Part shown: positions 51,775-60,897 of the stretch, in pieces
How the letters are laid out: every line of letters starts with the position of its first letter
Numbering within the stretch: the stretch's first letter is position 1
Assembly: GCA_964636495.1 (NCBI GenBank)
Contig: CAZWSL010000003.1
Span: 62,001 to 126,000, forward strand
DNA: 64,000 bases
Source of the DNA: Desulfobacula sp964636495
GTDB taxonomy: Bacteria; Desulfobacterota; Desulfobacteria; Desulfobacterales; Desulfobacteraceae
Direction of reading: 5' to 3'
Translations under genes and position numbers: made by a program
The notes under the pieces: model-generated
Database searches by the model: none
What the model was told of the DNA's origin: nothing
The model's input: the letters and a program-made list of their open reading frames with translations, nothing else

Positions 51775-53220
51775 CTATTTTGGATCGTCAGCATCTGAAA
51801 TTACGCACAACGCTGTGGATCCCTGATATGGTATTGTCCCGTCAACTTTGACCTTTGACTGAGGCCCTGAGGGTTTTGCATTGGGCACCCGGAATGTTGT
51901 AACATCAATGGGGTTTATAGGGATTTCTTCAGGTGCATCCACCTGGGGAACCCAGTCATATGGATACCGGTAGGCACGATAGATGAAGTTCATTTTGAAA
52001 AATTTTCCCCAGTACGGGCTGATATACTCCCATACGACTTCGTGCTCCCGGGTCACTTCAATGATGCGGCCTCCGCTGCCTTCTGTAATCAGGGTGTTGC
52101 CGTTGGGCAGGCGCTGGGCAGAACTGATAAAGGGGCTGTAAAACCGGCTACTGTCTGTGGGATGGACAAATCCAGCTTCCTGGGGTGTCATCTGCCAGAC
52201 GATTTTCAAGGTCGTGGGATCAAATTCCAATACCCGTGAATAATCCCGAAGGGCATTTTTGGTTCCGGTTGGACTTGACGGATTGACTGCGCCGTATCCT
52301 GCCCAGCCGCCGTTGTCATATACAAGGATATTGCCCTCTCCGGGCAGTCCTCTGGGGATCATGTGAGCATGGTGCTGTCCAATGATCCAGCCAAGATCTT
52401 TTTCCGGAGTGTAATCATAATAGGGGCCGACTTTCCACACCACTTCCCCTGTTTTTTTACTGATAATGAAGATGATATTGGTTTCCCGGCCATCAACAAT
52501 GAGGTTGTCTGGATGAAACCGTTCATCACCGGCGTCAAACCACTTGTTGGGGCCTAAAATAGACATGCTGTTGATGTGCATCCAGTCTCCCATTCCATCG
52601 CCGCAGGGGCGCATGTTGGGATCACGGGAGAGGATGTTCCTGGCATCTTCGCGGAATCCAAAGGAATCAAAATGTTCACTGCAGATCCACTCCCATATGA
52701 TCTCACCATCCCAGGTTACCTCATAAATCGTGTCATCCAGCAGGTTCTTGTCAGAAATTTCAGGGCAGTTCACATTTTTATGTGCCAGTATCATGGTATT
52801 ACCACTGTCTGTCAGGGGATCCATACCCGGCACATAGTATCCGACTGGATTTCCTTCCCGCTGGTAGTCATGGTGGATACGGGCCATCCATTGCGGTTCT
52901 TCACCCGGGTCTTCAATATATTCATATTCATTGAATTTCCAGACCACATTGCCTTCCCAGTCAATCTGAACCAGGTCCCGGTAATCCTGCATACCGTATT
53001 TTGTCGAGCGTTCACCGGTATGGCCCAGAATCTGGCCTCCTTTTAGAAGTTTATTGGGGAATCCATGCAGCTGTTCCCACAATTTAACCTCACCACCATT
53101 CATATCAGTGACAAAGGCTCCTTTTTCCTTGACTTGAAAAACCGTAAATCCGTTGAAACATTTTTCTGGCTTGTAAATTGTTGCCCCGGTGGGATAGATG
53201 CTGGGATATGTCATAAGCAA
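51775..53220 (-). CDS. Arylsulfotransferase-family (ASST) protein, cytoplasmic form
   Basis: The 481-residue protein is a beta-propeller of the arylsulfotransferase family: repeated WDGEIIWEW, TGEVVWKVGP and EHEVVWEY blades, with the His-containing IGQHHAHMIPRG, HHDYQREGN and MHINSMSILG near the presumed active site. No signal peptide is present although classical ASSTs are periplasmic. It may transfer sulfate between phenolic molecules or act as another PQQ-like propeller enzyme. It is the first gene of a minus-strand operon with the glutaredoxin-fusion and aminotransferase genes. Confidence 0.8.
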   Translation of the reverse strand: MLMTYPSIYPTGATIYKPEKCFNGFTVFQVKEKGAFVTDMNGGEVKLWEQLHGFPNKLLKGGQILGHTGERSTKYGMQDYRDLVQIDWEGNVVWKFNEYEYIEDPGEEPQWMARIHHDYQREGNPVGYYVPGMDPLTDSGNTMILAHKNVNCPEISDKNLLDDTIYEVTWDGEIIWEWICSEHFDSFGFREDARNILSRDPNMRPCGDGMGDWMHINSMSILGPNKWFDAGDERFHPDNLIVDGRETNIIFIISKKTGEVVWKVGPYYDYTPEKDLGWIIGQHHAHMIPRGLPGEGNILVYDNGGWAGYGAVNPSSPTGTKNALRDYSRVLEFDPTTLKIVWQMTPQEAGFVHPTDSSRFYSPFISSAQRLPNGNTLITEGSGGRIIEVTREHEVVWEYISPYWGKFFKMNFIYRAYRYPYDWVPQVDAPEEIPINPIDVTTFRVPNAKPSGPQSKVKVDGTIPYQGSTALCVISDADDPK

Positions 53221-53278
53221 TTCCTTTTTAAAATTTAATTCTCACTTTGAACAAAACCTTTGATAGATCAAATCTTAT

Positions 53279-53292
53279 TTGTTATACATATA
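53279..53292. repeat. Direct repeat copy 1 in the divergent control region
   Basis: TTGTTATACATATA occurs here and again at 53381-53394, in the 312-base region between the arylsulfotransferase-like gene and tctC. Copy 1 continues into CCATATAT, whose 12-base extension also occurs inverted at about 57795-57806. These are likely binding sites for the FadR-type regulator at 56657-57367. Confidence 0.5.
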
Positions 53293-53380
53293 CCATATAT
53301 GATGAATTGTCAAAATGCAATGCAAAATATTAATAGATGATAATTTTAAAATGGAAAAGGCTTTACAACTGAAAATATAA

Positions 53381-53394
53381 TTGTTATACATATA
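53381..53394. repeat. Direct repeat copy 2 in the divergent control region
   Basis: A second exact copy of TTGTTATACATATA, 102 bases from the first in the same orientation. The rest of 53221-53532 is AT-rich; an aggagaagaag ribosome site precedes tctC. Confidence 0.5.
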
Positions 53395-53532
53395 GTGTTT
53401 AAAGGTTGTAAAAATGATATTCGTTATTATTACAGAATATTACAAATGTGAAAGGAGGTGTGAAAAAATTACATTTGCAATAAATTTATTATTTTATTAA
53501 AATTCCAAATTAATTTCATAAGGAGAAGAAGC

Positions 53533-54480
53533 ATGCGTAAATTTTTACTTTCCATGATGGCTGCCTTTTTTTTGTGCGGTGCATTTTTTATCCCGTCAGC
53601 CGCTGCCGAATATCCGGAAAAACCCATCTCTTTTATTGTCCCTTTTCCACCGGGAGATCTGGATGATATTATTACCCGGATGATTGCAGAGAATATGCAG
53701 AAAGCCTATGGACTGCCCGCAGCAGTTATAAACAAACCCGGCGGCGGCGGTGGTCCTTTCCCCGGAGCCATTGAAGTTGCCAAAGCACCGGCAGATGGGT
53801 ATACCATTGGCTCATTCCCGATTGCCGTACCTGTCATTGGATCAAAAATTGGTATCCCTGAGTTGGCAGATGAACCGTTTGAACCTTTAGGAATTATTTT
53901 TACCTATCCGTTCGTCATAGCTGCTTCTAAAGACGCACCCTACAAAAACATGCAGGAACTGGCAGATTATGCAAAAAAGAAAAAAGTTATTTTAGGTCAT
54001 TTTGGAGATCCCCTACCACCGACAAAGGTAACCAAAGCAATGGCAAAAAAGCTGGGATTTGCCTATGCCTCTGATGCTGCCTTTGATGCTCTGGACTGCA
54101 ATACCATTGCTTCCGGTGATGTAGATGTCATGAACACCACTTTACAGCTGATCATGCCATGTCTGGATAAAATGAATGTTCTGGCCACTGTCACCGGCAA
54201 AGAACGAATCCCGCTTCTTCCGGACACGCCCACTACTGCTGAAATTGTTCCAGAACTCAAACTAGCATTATGGCAAGGACTCTTTGTTCATAAAGACACT
54301 CCGGCAGATGCCCGCAAAAAAATTATCGCGGTCGCCCAAAAAACCATGGAAAGTGATGCTGTCAAAGCATTGGCTGATAAAACAGGGGTTGTTGTATACT
54401 GGAAGGATGTCGAGGCTGCTAAAGCACAGATCAAAGAGGATCAAAACACATTTGGTGTTGTTAACCAGCTGCTGAAATAA
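53533..54480 (+). CDS. tctC: Tripartite tricarboxylate transporter substrate-binding protein (TctC/Bug)
   Basis: The 315-residue protein has a signal peptide ending near SAAAEYPEKP and the Bug-family ligand loops VPFPPGDLDDIITRM and INKPGGGGGPFPG, with ADGYTIGSF. It captures a carboxylate in the periplasm for TctAB. DLD in the first loop in place of the usual GxTD suggests an altered ligand. It heads the tctCBA operon, divergent from the arylsulfotransferase operon. Confidence 0.93.
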   Translation: MRKFLLSMMAAFFLCGAFFIPSAAAEYPEKPISFIVPFPPGDLDDIITRMIAENMQKAYGLPAAVINKPGGGGGPFPGAIEVAKAPADGYTIGSFPIAVPVIGSKIGIPELADEPFEPLGIIFTYPFVIAASKDAPYKNMQELADYAKKKKVILGHFGDPLPPTKVTKAMAKKLGFAYASDAAFDALDCNTIASGDVDVMNTTLQLIMPCLDKMNVLATVTGKERIPLLPDTPTTAEIVPELKLALWQGLFVHKDTPADARKKIIAVAQKTMESDAVKALADKTGVVVYWKDVEAAKAQIKEDQNTFGVVNQLLK

Positions 54481-54488
54481 GTTGAGCC

Positions 54489-55031
54489 ATGGACAGTCTG
54501 GATCCGACTCAAAAAAAATCACATGCAGCAGAATTATTGGTTGCTGTAGCACTTACCATTTTTGCTATCTTCCTGCTGGGTATGATCACAAGCCAGGTGA
54601 AGTATTTTCATAGCAAACCGTTCTATAAGCAGCCGGGTCTCTGGGCCGGCATAGGCCTTGTGGGAATGGTACTCTCCGGCATATTTTATACCATTATGCT
54701 CTGGATAAAAAGATTCAGACTGTCCAACAAACAACCCTCATTTTCAACTGAGCTGAAATTGTGGGCCAGCAGTGTGGAATATTTTGCATGGTTCATGGGC
54801 TATGTATTCAGTGTCCCATGGATCGGATATCTGGCTGCGACCATCATGCTCTCACTGCTGCTTACCATCCGGCTCGGATATCGAAAACTTAAATTTTACC
54901 TTGCTGCTGTTTTTACAGCAACGGCAATTGTGGTGATATTCAAAAGCCTGCTGCAGGTAAAAATACCCGGTGCAGCCGTTTATGAATATCTTCCTGACAC
55001 CATCCGCAATTTTTTTATTTTAAACTTATGA
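54489..55031 (+). CDS. tctB: Tripartite tricarboxylate transporter small membrane subunit (TctB)
   Basis: The 180-residue protein has four hydrophobic segments, the usual TctB layout, with a charged loop of about 25 residues between segments 2 and 3. It starts eight bases after tctC and is followed by tctA, the invariant order of these secondary transporters. Sequence is weakly conserved in this family, so assignment rests on size, topology and order. Confidence 0.88.
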   Translation: MDSLDPTQKKSHAAELLVAVALTIFAIFLLGMITSQVKYFHSKPFYKQPGLWAGIGLVGMVLSGIFYTIMLWIKRFRLSNKQPSFSTELKLWASSVEYFAWFMGYVFSVPWIGYLAATIMLSLLLTIRLGYRKLKFYLAAVFTATAIVVIFKSLLQVKIPGAAVYEYLPDTIRNFFILNL

Positions 55032-55066
55032 TTTTTATCTCAAATTTATGAATGGAATAATGTATT

Positions 55067-56545
55067 TTGGATACCTTACTGGCCAGCTTTGAAATCCTTT
55101 TCCGTATTGATGTGGGACTGGCCCTGGTTATCGGCTCTGTCGGAGGGGTGATCATCGGTTCCATACCTGGTGTCGGCCCTGCCATCGGTATTGCCATCCT
55201 GCTGCCTGCTACATTTTCATTTGAACCCATAGTTGGACTGACTCTGCTATTGGGTATCTATGCGGCTTCCATGTTTGGCGGTGCCATACCGGCCATTCTC
55301 ATCAATACACCGGGAACAGCAGTTAATGCACTTACTACCTATAACGGATATCCCATGACTCAAAAAGGTGAGGCCATGCGGGCATTGACGCTGGCCTATG
55401 GTGCCTCTCTTTTTGGCGGGGTGTTTGCCATAGTTGCATTGATCACGTTAACTCCGGCGCTGGCAATCATCGCCCCCATGTTCGGCTCCAGGGAGATTTT
55501 TCTGGCTGCAACACTTGGCATGGTTCTGGTAGTGATTTCCCATCGAGGCCAAAGCCTGATCGCCGCATTTATGCTGTTTTTCGGCATTTTCATCAACACC
55601 ATCGGGATGGATCCTGTCACCTACAGTACAAGATATACCTTTGGCTGGTCATGGCTGACATCGGGTATTAATCTCATCGTTGTCGTTCTTGGATTGTTTG
55701 CCCTTTCACAGGCCTTTCTCCTGATGGCGGGCAAGGATAAAAAAAACCCTACGCCCGATCTGGAAGGCGGCGTATTAAAAGGGATGATGGAAACCTTTAA
55801 ATTCCCCAAAACACTGGCTCCTTCTGCTGCATTTGGTGTTATAATGGGGATTATTCCGGGTGTGGGAGAATTTCTGGCCCAGTTTTTTTCCTACACCTTT
55901 GCACAGAAAATTTCCAAAACCCCTGAAATGTTCGGCAAGGGATCTCCTGAAGGTCTTATCGCCTCTGAGGCTGCAAACAATGCGGTACCGCCGGCGGCCA
56001 TGATACCGCTCCTGGCACTGGGAATTCCAGGTGAGGCGCTGACCGCCATGATGCTTTCCGTATTTTATGTCCACAATGTGGTTCCCGGTCCGAGCCTGTT
56101 TCAAAACCAGCCAGATTTTATCCTGGCACTCTTTTTATGTCTGCTGATTTTGAATATTCTGGTCGTACTGTTCCTGATCATGGCCACCCGATCCATTGTC
56201 AAACTGGTGAATGTCCCCAATCGATTTTTAGGTGTGATAATCCTCTGTTTAAGTTTTGTCGGAGTTTACTCCATGCGTAATTCTGCTATTGACTGCCTGA
56301 TTGCTGCTGTTTTCGGGTTGTTCGGCCTGATCATCAAACGTCTTTCACTGCCCATTGTCCCCATCATATTAGGGATGGTCCTGGGTGGTATTGCAGAAGC
56401 CAAATTCCGCACCAGTATGGCCCGGGTGGACAGCCCCATTGAATTTATCAACCGGCCCATTGCCGCTATTCTTTTTGGATTGATTCTGTTGGCAGTGTTC
56501 ACCCACTGTTATACGATTTATAGAGAGTGGAAAATCAGATCTTAG
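55067..56545 (+). CDS. tctA: Tripartite tricarboxylate transporter large membrane subunit (TctA)
   Basis: The 492-residue protein has about eleven membrane segments. IGSIPGVGPAIGIAILLP and GIIPGVGEFLAQFFSYTFA are the two internal family repeats, with GGAIPAILINTPGTA and AALLALGIPG-like PLLALGIPGEALTA. A TTG at 55067 is the likely start; no ATG is in frame nearby. It is the main proton- or sodium-coupled channel for the carboxylate bound by TctC. Confidence 0.94.
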   Translation: MDTLLASFEILFRIDVGLALVIGSVGGVIIGSIPGVGPAIGIAILLPATFSFEPIVGLTLLLGIYAASMFGGAIPAILINTPGTAVNALTTYNGYPMTQKGEAMRALTLAYGASLFGGVFAIVALITLTPALAIIAPMFGSREIFLAATLGMVLVVISHRGQSLIAAFMLFFGIFINTIGMDPVTYSTRYTFGWSWLTSGINLIVVVLGLFALSQAFLLMAGKDKKNPTPDLEGGVLKGMMETFKFPKTLAPSAAFGVIMGIIPGVGEFLAQFFSYTFAQKISKTPEMFGKGSPEGLIASEAANNAVPPAAMIPLLALGIPGEALTAMMLSVFYVHNVVPGPSLFQNQPDFILALFLCLLILNILVVLFLIMATRSIVKLVNVPNRFLGVIILCLSFVGVYSMRNSAIDCLIAAVFGLFGLIIKRLSLPIVPIILGMVLGGIAEAKFRTSMARVDSPIEFINRPIAAILFGLILLAVFTHCYTIYREWKIRS

Positions 56546-56656
56546 ATTTTTTATCTAACCGGCGCTGGAAATTCATTTCCTGCAACATTTGCATCAAACC
56601 GCAATTTATGCGATATTATGGATCACATTTACTCAACAAAATAAAATGGAAAAATA

Positions 56657-57367
56657 ATGAAATATAAGGCAATTAAAACCGGACGGCTTGCAGACAGTGT
56701 CAGCGAACAGATCAAAGAATCCATTTTTCAAGGAGCATATCAGAACGGAGAAAAAATCCCTTCAGAATATGAACTGGTGGGATCTTTCGGTGTCAGCCGG
56801 GTGATCATCCGGGAAGCCATCAGGAACCTGGAACAGAGCGGACTGGTTGAAATCAGAAGAGGTCCAAAAGGCGGTGCTTTTGTAAAAGCACTGGATCATC
56901 TGGCAGCATCCCAGGTTATTAAAGATCTGTTTCGCCTGGCCAAAGGGACTGTCAAAGAAGTGATGGAAGTCCGCCTGGAAATTGAACCCATTGTGGCGGC
57001 TCTGGCAGCTGAGCGTGCCACTGAGGAAGATCTGATCCTGCTCAAACAGAACATCGACAACCAGCCCGCAACTCCAGGTCGGAAAACCATTGAAAGCAAT
57101 ATAGAGTTTCACCGGCGTCTGGCAAAATGCTCCCACAACCCGTTTTATGAAATCGTTCTTAATATCCTTCTGGATTTCTCCATCGAAATGATTATTGATT
57201 TCCTTTCACCTAAAGAGATCATGCATGATACCACCAGCCATCCTGAACTGTATCGACTGATTACAAATAGAGACAGTCAGGCAGCCAAAATAAAGATGCG
57301 GTCTCACCTGGAAGACGTAATTCCCCTGATGAAAGCTGCTGAAAAAAAGAGCAAATCCGCCGCCTGA
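56657..57367 (+). CDS. FadR/GntR-family transcriptional regulator
   Basis: The 236-residue protein has a GntR winged helix (IFQGAYQNGEKIPSEYELVGSFGVSRVIIREAI) and an FCD all-helical effector domain with likely metal His/Asp residues (EFHRRLAKCSHN, MRSHLEDV). It lies 111 bases after tctA on the same strand and probably controls both the tct and arylsulfotransferase operons through the repeated TTGTTATACATATA sites. The ligand is probably the transported carboxylate. Confidence 0.93.
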   Translation: MKYKAIKTGRLADSVSEQIKESIFQGAYQNGEKIPSEYELVGSFGVSRVIIREAIRNLEQSGLVEIRRGPKGGAFVKALDHLAASQVIKDLFRLAKGTVKEVMEVRLEIEPIVAALAAERATEEDLILLKQNIDNQPATPGRKTIESNIEFHRRLAKCSHNPFYEIVLNILLDFSIEMIIDFLSPKEIMHDTTSHPELYRLITNRDSQAAKIKMRSHLEDVIPLMKAAEKKSKSAA

Positions 57368-57413
57368 TCCCATTCAGATTGCTGTTTGATTTTAGTCGTC
57401 TCTAATGATTCCA

Positions 57414-57632
57414 TTAATCATCAGGCTTGGAGTTGTTTTTTACTACAGTCACGAGTGGATAAAGAAATAAGAAACAGGCAAATAAAAAAGCAGTACTTCC
57501 TATTATCGTTAAAATATCATTATTTTTTAAACCCGATGCGAGAAAAAGGATCGCACATATTATAAACAAGATCCATCCAACTATTTGGCAAATCCATTCA
57601 ATACTAAAAGTGTTATCCTGCTTTTTCGCCAT
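57414..57632 (-). CDS. Small two-helix membrane protein of unknown function
   Basis: About 72 residues from ATG 57632 (MAKKQDNTFSIEW); the frame extends to a TTG at 57689. Two membrane segments are clear (WICQIVGWILFIICAILFLAS, of which 20 residues at most are hydrophobic, and IIGSTAFLFACFLFLYPLV). There is no recognisable family and no good ribosome site at either start. Confidence 0.45.
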   Translation of the reverse strand: MAKKQDNTFSIEWICQIVGWILFIICAILFLASGLKNNDILTIIGSTAFLFACFLFLYPLVTVVKNNSKPDD

Positions 57633-57689
57633 ATAAAAAGTCCAATACAATCCAGATTGTTCTTTTAGTTGTATCAAAAAAAATTTCAA

Positions 57690-58080
57690 TCGTAAAGATT
57701 GAGTTTTTGTCTATTTATAAACTCTTTTTTTCTACTTTGTTTCAAAAGATAGTGGCACTTTAAAGACTCAATCCAAATATAATTTGTTAATCTCAATATA
57801 TGGTATATAAACATTTTTCAGTTTTTAAATTCTGATTCCACTATATGATCCACATTCATCGTCTCATGTTACTCTAAAGAACATGCATATTTGCATTTAA
57901 CCTATCCAAAAACCACAAACACAACGAGCTAATCCCTTACTGATTTCAGCACCCTTGCCTTGGTGCTGGTAATTAACATATTAAAAATATCAGGGTTGAA
58001 TTTTATATGGTTTTTTTATTTAATGGGTATTAAGAATTTAAAAATCACATTAAAAACCACATTAAAAATTGAATTTAAAC
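57690..58080. other. AT-rich gene-free stretch
   Basis: No gene or RNA seen. It contains ATATATGGTATATA near 57795, an inverted partial copy of the tct control-region repeat, and a short duplicated CACATTAAAAA near 58050. Confidence 0.5.
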
Positions 58081-58114
58081 AAAAAAGACTTTCGAGCAAA
58101 ATCGCTGAAAGCCT
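58078..58114 (-). terminator. Terminator after tRNA-Gln
   Basis: On the minus strand AGGCTTTC pairs with GAAAGTCT (eight pairs, one G-T; plus coordinates 58107-58114 and 58086-58093) followed by a T6 run, 11 bases after the tRNA 3' end. Confidence 0.8.
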
Positions 58115-58124
58115 TTATTATCAG

Positions 58125-58198
58125 TGGCTGGGTGACTAGGATTCGAACCTAGATTGACGGAGTCAGAGTCCGTAGTCCTGCCGTTGGACGATCACCCA
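58125..58198 (-). tRNA. tRNA-Gln (anticodon CUG)
   Basis: The minus strand gives TGGGTGA...TCACCCA as a seven-pair acceptor stem with G discriminator and encoded CCA. The anticodon stem ACGGA/TCCGT encloses CTCTGAC, anticodon CTG, decoding CAG. The T arm has GTTCGAATC. Total 74 bases including CCA, close to E. coli tRNA-Gln in pattern. Confidence 0.95.
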
Positions 58199-58467
58199 GC
58201 AGAATCAATGCAGAACCTTATACAGTAAAGACTCTTTTCAGTCAAGAACATTTTTGTTCAAATGATTTTGCAGTGTGTCTGAACCGGTCTGCCGACTGGA
58301 GAGTTTTTTTTGGCAAATATTAAAATTTTGTGATAGATCTATTTGCTCGTGATGAAGCATGCTGCAAAAAAGTGTGAATAATTTTATTGTTATTTATTTT
58401 ATGGGAAGAAGATATGGCTGTTGCTGTATTCATTGAATGAAAGATTGTTTTGAAAAATGTCATTTAA

Positions 58468-58611
58468 ATGGAAGCGTTGTACAGGAGGCTGCTGAATGCT
58501 GCTGCAGATCGGGAATACCATATTGGATATGAAATATTAAAACAAATGGATGTGGAAGGAAAATTTCTAATAGTAAGTCAGTGGAAGAATATTGAGGGCT
58601 GGTCAACATGA
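58468..58611 (+). pseudogene. Fragment of an antibiotic-biosynthesis-monooxygenase (ABM) domain gene
   Basis: ATG 58468 opens 47 codons (EALYRRLLNAAADREY, GYEILKQMDVEGKFLIVSQW, KNIEGWST) resembling the central part of ABM-domain proteins (GY.sGE.L...d..eyLVIS.W.s.e.W). It ends at a TGA where the family normally continues, and a stop stands directly before the ATG. The domain's first strand is missing. The rest of 58199-58712 shows no gene. Confidence 0.35.
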
Positions 58612-58712
58612 AAAGAAGGGTTTTTCAGGAAGGCAGGGGTGCTCTTACCGGGTCTGGGACCCGATTTGAAATGTATACGATTTGATAATCTGAATTAGAG
58701 GGAAATATAAAA

Positions 58713-59483
58713 GTGAAAGCAAAACTAAGAAAATTAGAAACCATATTAGAAAAACTACCCATGTCAGCACTGGCTTTTTCAGGCGGTGCTGACAGCAGCT
58801 TTCTTCTGGCAATGATGAAAAAAACAAGTCCTTATCCAGTAACCGCCTTTACCATCAATTCTCATTTTGTACCTGACGAGGAGATTGATTCTGCAAGGAG
58901 ATTTGCACAGAAAACAGGTGTTAATCATGTCTGTCTGGATATCGATGTTTTTAAAAACCAGAATATTATTTTAAACTCTGAGGAGAGGTGTTATTTCTGT
59001 AAAAAACATATTTTCTCAATAATAAAGGATGCTGCAGAAGAGCGGGGGATAACATCCCTGATGCACGGTGTGAATCTTGACGATTTAAATGATTTCAGGC
59101 CTGGTTTAAAAGCAGCTGATGAACTTGGATTCCAAACTCCTCTTGTGCATGCTGGACTGACCAAAAAAGATATCAGGGAGTATTCCAGACAGATGGGTCT
59201 TGAAACGTGGAATAAACCTTCTGAATCATGCCTTGCCACAAGAATAGCTTATGATGAGGAAATTACAGTTCAGAAACTTGAAATCGCCGGCAGGGCAGAA
59301 AAACTATTAAAGGATTTAAAATTTACCAATGTAAGGGTGAGATGCCTTGGCAGAACAGCCAGAATTGAGGTTGCTCAGGAACAGATAAAAAGATTTATGG
59401 ACGATAATATGAGGAGGCAGATATCACAACAGTTTGCCGGGCTTGGTTTTAAAAATACCAGTGTTGATATAGATGGTTATTAA
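58713..59483 (+). CDS. larE: LarE-type ATP-dependent sacrificial sulfur transferase
   Basis: GTG 58713 gives 256 residues. The PP-loop AFSGGADSSFLLAMMK lies near residue 22, followed by RCYFCKKHIFS (CxxC) and NKPSESCLATRIAYDEEIT, where LarE carries its sulfur-donor Cys. LarE supplies sulfur to the nickel-pincer cofactor of lactate racemase-type enzymes. larB and larC are not in the window. It is convergent with ndk. Confidence 0.9.
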   Translation: MKAKLRKLETILEKLPMSALAFSGGADSSFLLAMMKKTSPYPVTAFTINSHFVPDEEIDSARRFAQKTGVNHVCLDIDVFKNQNIILNSEERCYFCKKHIFSIIKDAAEERGITSLMHGVNLDDLNDFRPGLKAADELGFQTPLVHAGLTKKDIREYSRQMGLETWNKPSESCLATRIAYDEEITVQKLEIAGRAEKLLKDLKFTNVRVRCLGRTARIEVAQEQIKRFMDDNMRRQISQQFAGLGFKNTSVDIDGY

Positions 59484-59488
59484 AAAGG

Positions 59489-59543
59489 CCATGAAGGAAG
59501 TGATAATATCCTCCATGACCTTCATGGTGTGAATAATTTTTTT
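59489..59543. terminator. Bidirectional terminator between larE and ndk
   Basis: CCATGAAGG (59489-59497) and CCTTCATGG (59519-59527) are perfect complements around a 21-base loop. An A5 run on the left and a T8 run at 59537-59544 on the right allow termination from both sides. Confidence 0.65.
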
Positions 59544-59587
59544 TAAGTAATGGGAGTCTGCCCTGTTTTATTCTCCTACTACCTTTA

Positions 59588-60007
59588 CTACCTTGTCTGG
59601 ATTTCAAGATTATTAAAAAAATATCCAATTTCAAAAGCAGCAGTTTCAGGAGCATCAGAACCATGGACAACATTTTTTTCTATATTTGTTGCATAGTCCT
59701 TTCTGATTGTACCCTCTTCTGCCTCTTCAAAATTGGTTGCCCCCATGAGCTTTCTGTTTCTTGCAATTACATCATCACCTTCCAGCACCATTACTACTAT
59801 CGGCCCTGAAGTCATGAAATCTGTCAAACTGTTAAAAAATGGTTTCTCTTTATGAACAGCATAAAATCCCTGTGCCTCTTTTTTTGACAGCTGGATCATT
59901 TTCATGGCGGCAATTTTGATGCCATCGGTTTCAAATCTTTTAATGACTTCACCAATGATGTTTTTTCCAACTCCATCTGGTTTGATTATTGATAACGTTC
60001 TTTCCAC
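59588..60007 (-). CDS. ndk: Nucleoside diphosphate kinase
   Basis: GTG at 60007 is the likely start (VERTLSIIKPDGVGK) because AAAGGA lies nine bases upstream; the frame is open to 60025. The 139-residue length matches the family. The catalytic His is in NVVHGSDAPETA, with MGATNFEEAEEGTIRKDYA preceding. It balances NTP pools by phosphate transfer. Confidence 0.95.
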   Translation of the reverse strand: MERTLSIIKPDGVGKNIIGEVIKRFETDGIKIAAMKMIQLSKKEAQGFYAVHKEKPFFNSLTDFMTSGPIVVMVLEGDDVIARNRKLMGATNFEEAEEGTIRKDYATNIEKNVVHGSDAPETAAFEIGYFFNNLEIQTR

Positions 60008-60076
60008 GGTATAAAATCCTTTCAATTATTAATTTTAAACAGCCTTGAAATTTATCATAAAACTGTATTATAGTCA

Positions 60077-60742
60077 ATGTCTATGGATCATGAATCAGAA
60101 ATATTGAAAATTGCAGTCACAGGATCTGCTGGATCAGGTAAAAGTGCCGTATGCAACTGTCTTGAAGCAATTGGTCTGGCAGTACTTGATTGCGATGTTA
60201 TCGCAAGAGAGGTTGTTGAACCTGGAACTGAAGGATTCAGAAAAGTAGTTGAGCTGTTCGGTCGGAGAGTGGTTGACTCCAGTGGATCTCTGGACAGAAA
60301 AAAACTTCGGAAAATCATAATCAGGGATCAAGCACTGCGGAAGAATATGGAAAGTATTTTACATCCGCTCATTCTCAAAAAGATGATTAAAGAGATGGCA
60401 AGTGATGAATACAGAGATAAGAAAGCTGTAGCTGTGGAAGTGCCTCTTCTTTTTGAGCTTGGAATGGAAAAATATTTTGATGTCACGATTATTGTTATTG
60501 CAGACGATAAAGATCTTGTAGAAAGGATCTGCAGCAGAGATTGTGTGGAGAAAAAAGATGCATTGAAAATGCTTGCCCTTCAAATGCCCCAGAAAGAAAA
60601 AGAGAAAAAAGCTGACTACGCTGTCATTAATAAAAAGAGCAGGTCAGCGCTTTTTGAATCCGTAAAAACGCTCTATGAAAATATTCAAACAGGAATTAAA
60701 AGAGAAAAAAATCAAGAAGAATCTGACAAAAAGAATTCTTGA
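60077..60742 (+). CDS. coaE: Dephospho-CoA kinase
   Basis: The 221-residue protein has P-loop VTGSAGSGKSAVCNCLEAIG, VLDCDVIAREVVEPG and HPLILKKM, plus VEVPLLFELGMEKYFD, all CoaE motifs. It phosphorylates the ribose of dephospho-CoA in the last step of CoA synthesis. A second Met two codons in is possible. The lysine-rich C-terminal tail is slightly longer than usual. Confidence 0.94.
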   Translation: MSMDHESEILKIAVTGSAGSGKSAVCNCLEAIGLAVLDCDVIAREVVEPGTEGFRKVVELFGRRVVDSSGSLDRKKLRKIIIRDQALRKNMESILHPLILKKMIKEMASDEYRDKKAVAVEVPLLFELGMEKYFDVTIIVIADDKDLVERICSRDCVEKKDALKMLALQMPQKEKEKKADYAVINKKSRSALFESVKTLYENIQTGIKREKNQEESDKKNS

Positions 60743-60897
60743 CAATTTCTATTTTTTATTTTATTTAACGGTAATTAATAAATAATTTCAACTACCTGTT
60801 TGTTTTTCATGTCTATGTTGACTTTCAGACTTCAAAAAGGCGTACCGCAAAATTTAAGGTAATCTAAAAAAAATACAACTATAATTCGGGAGAATGA

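Noticed and set aside
58600..58690. Selenocysteine reading through the TGA in the ABM-like fragment
   Set aside because: The family has no Cys there, the fragment lacks its N-terminal strand, and the following residues do not match the family.
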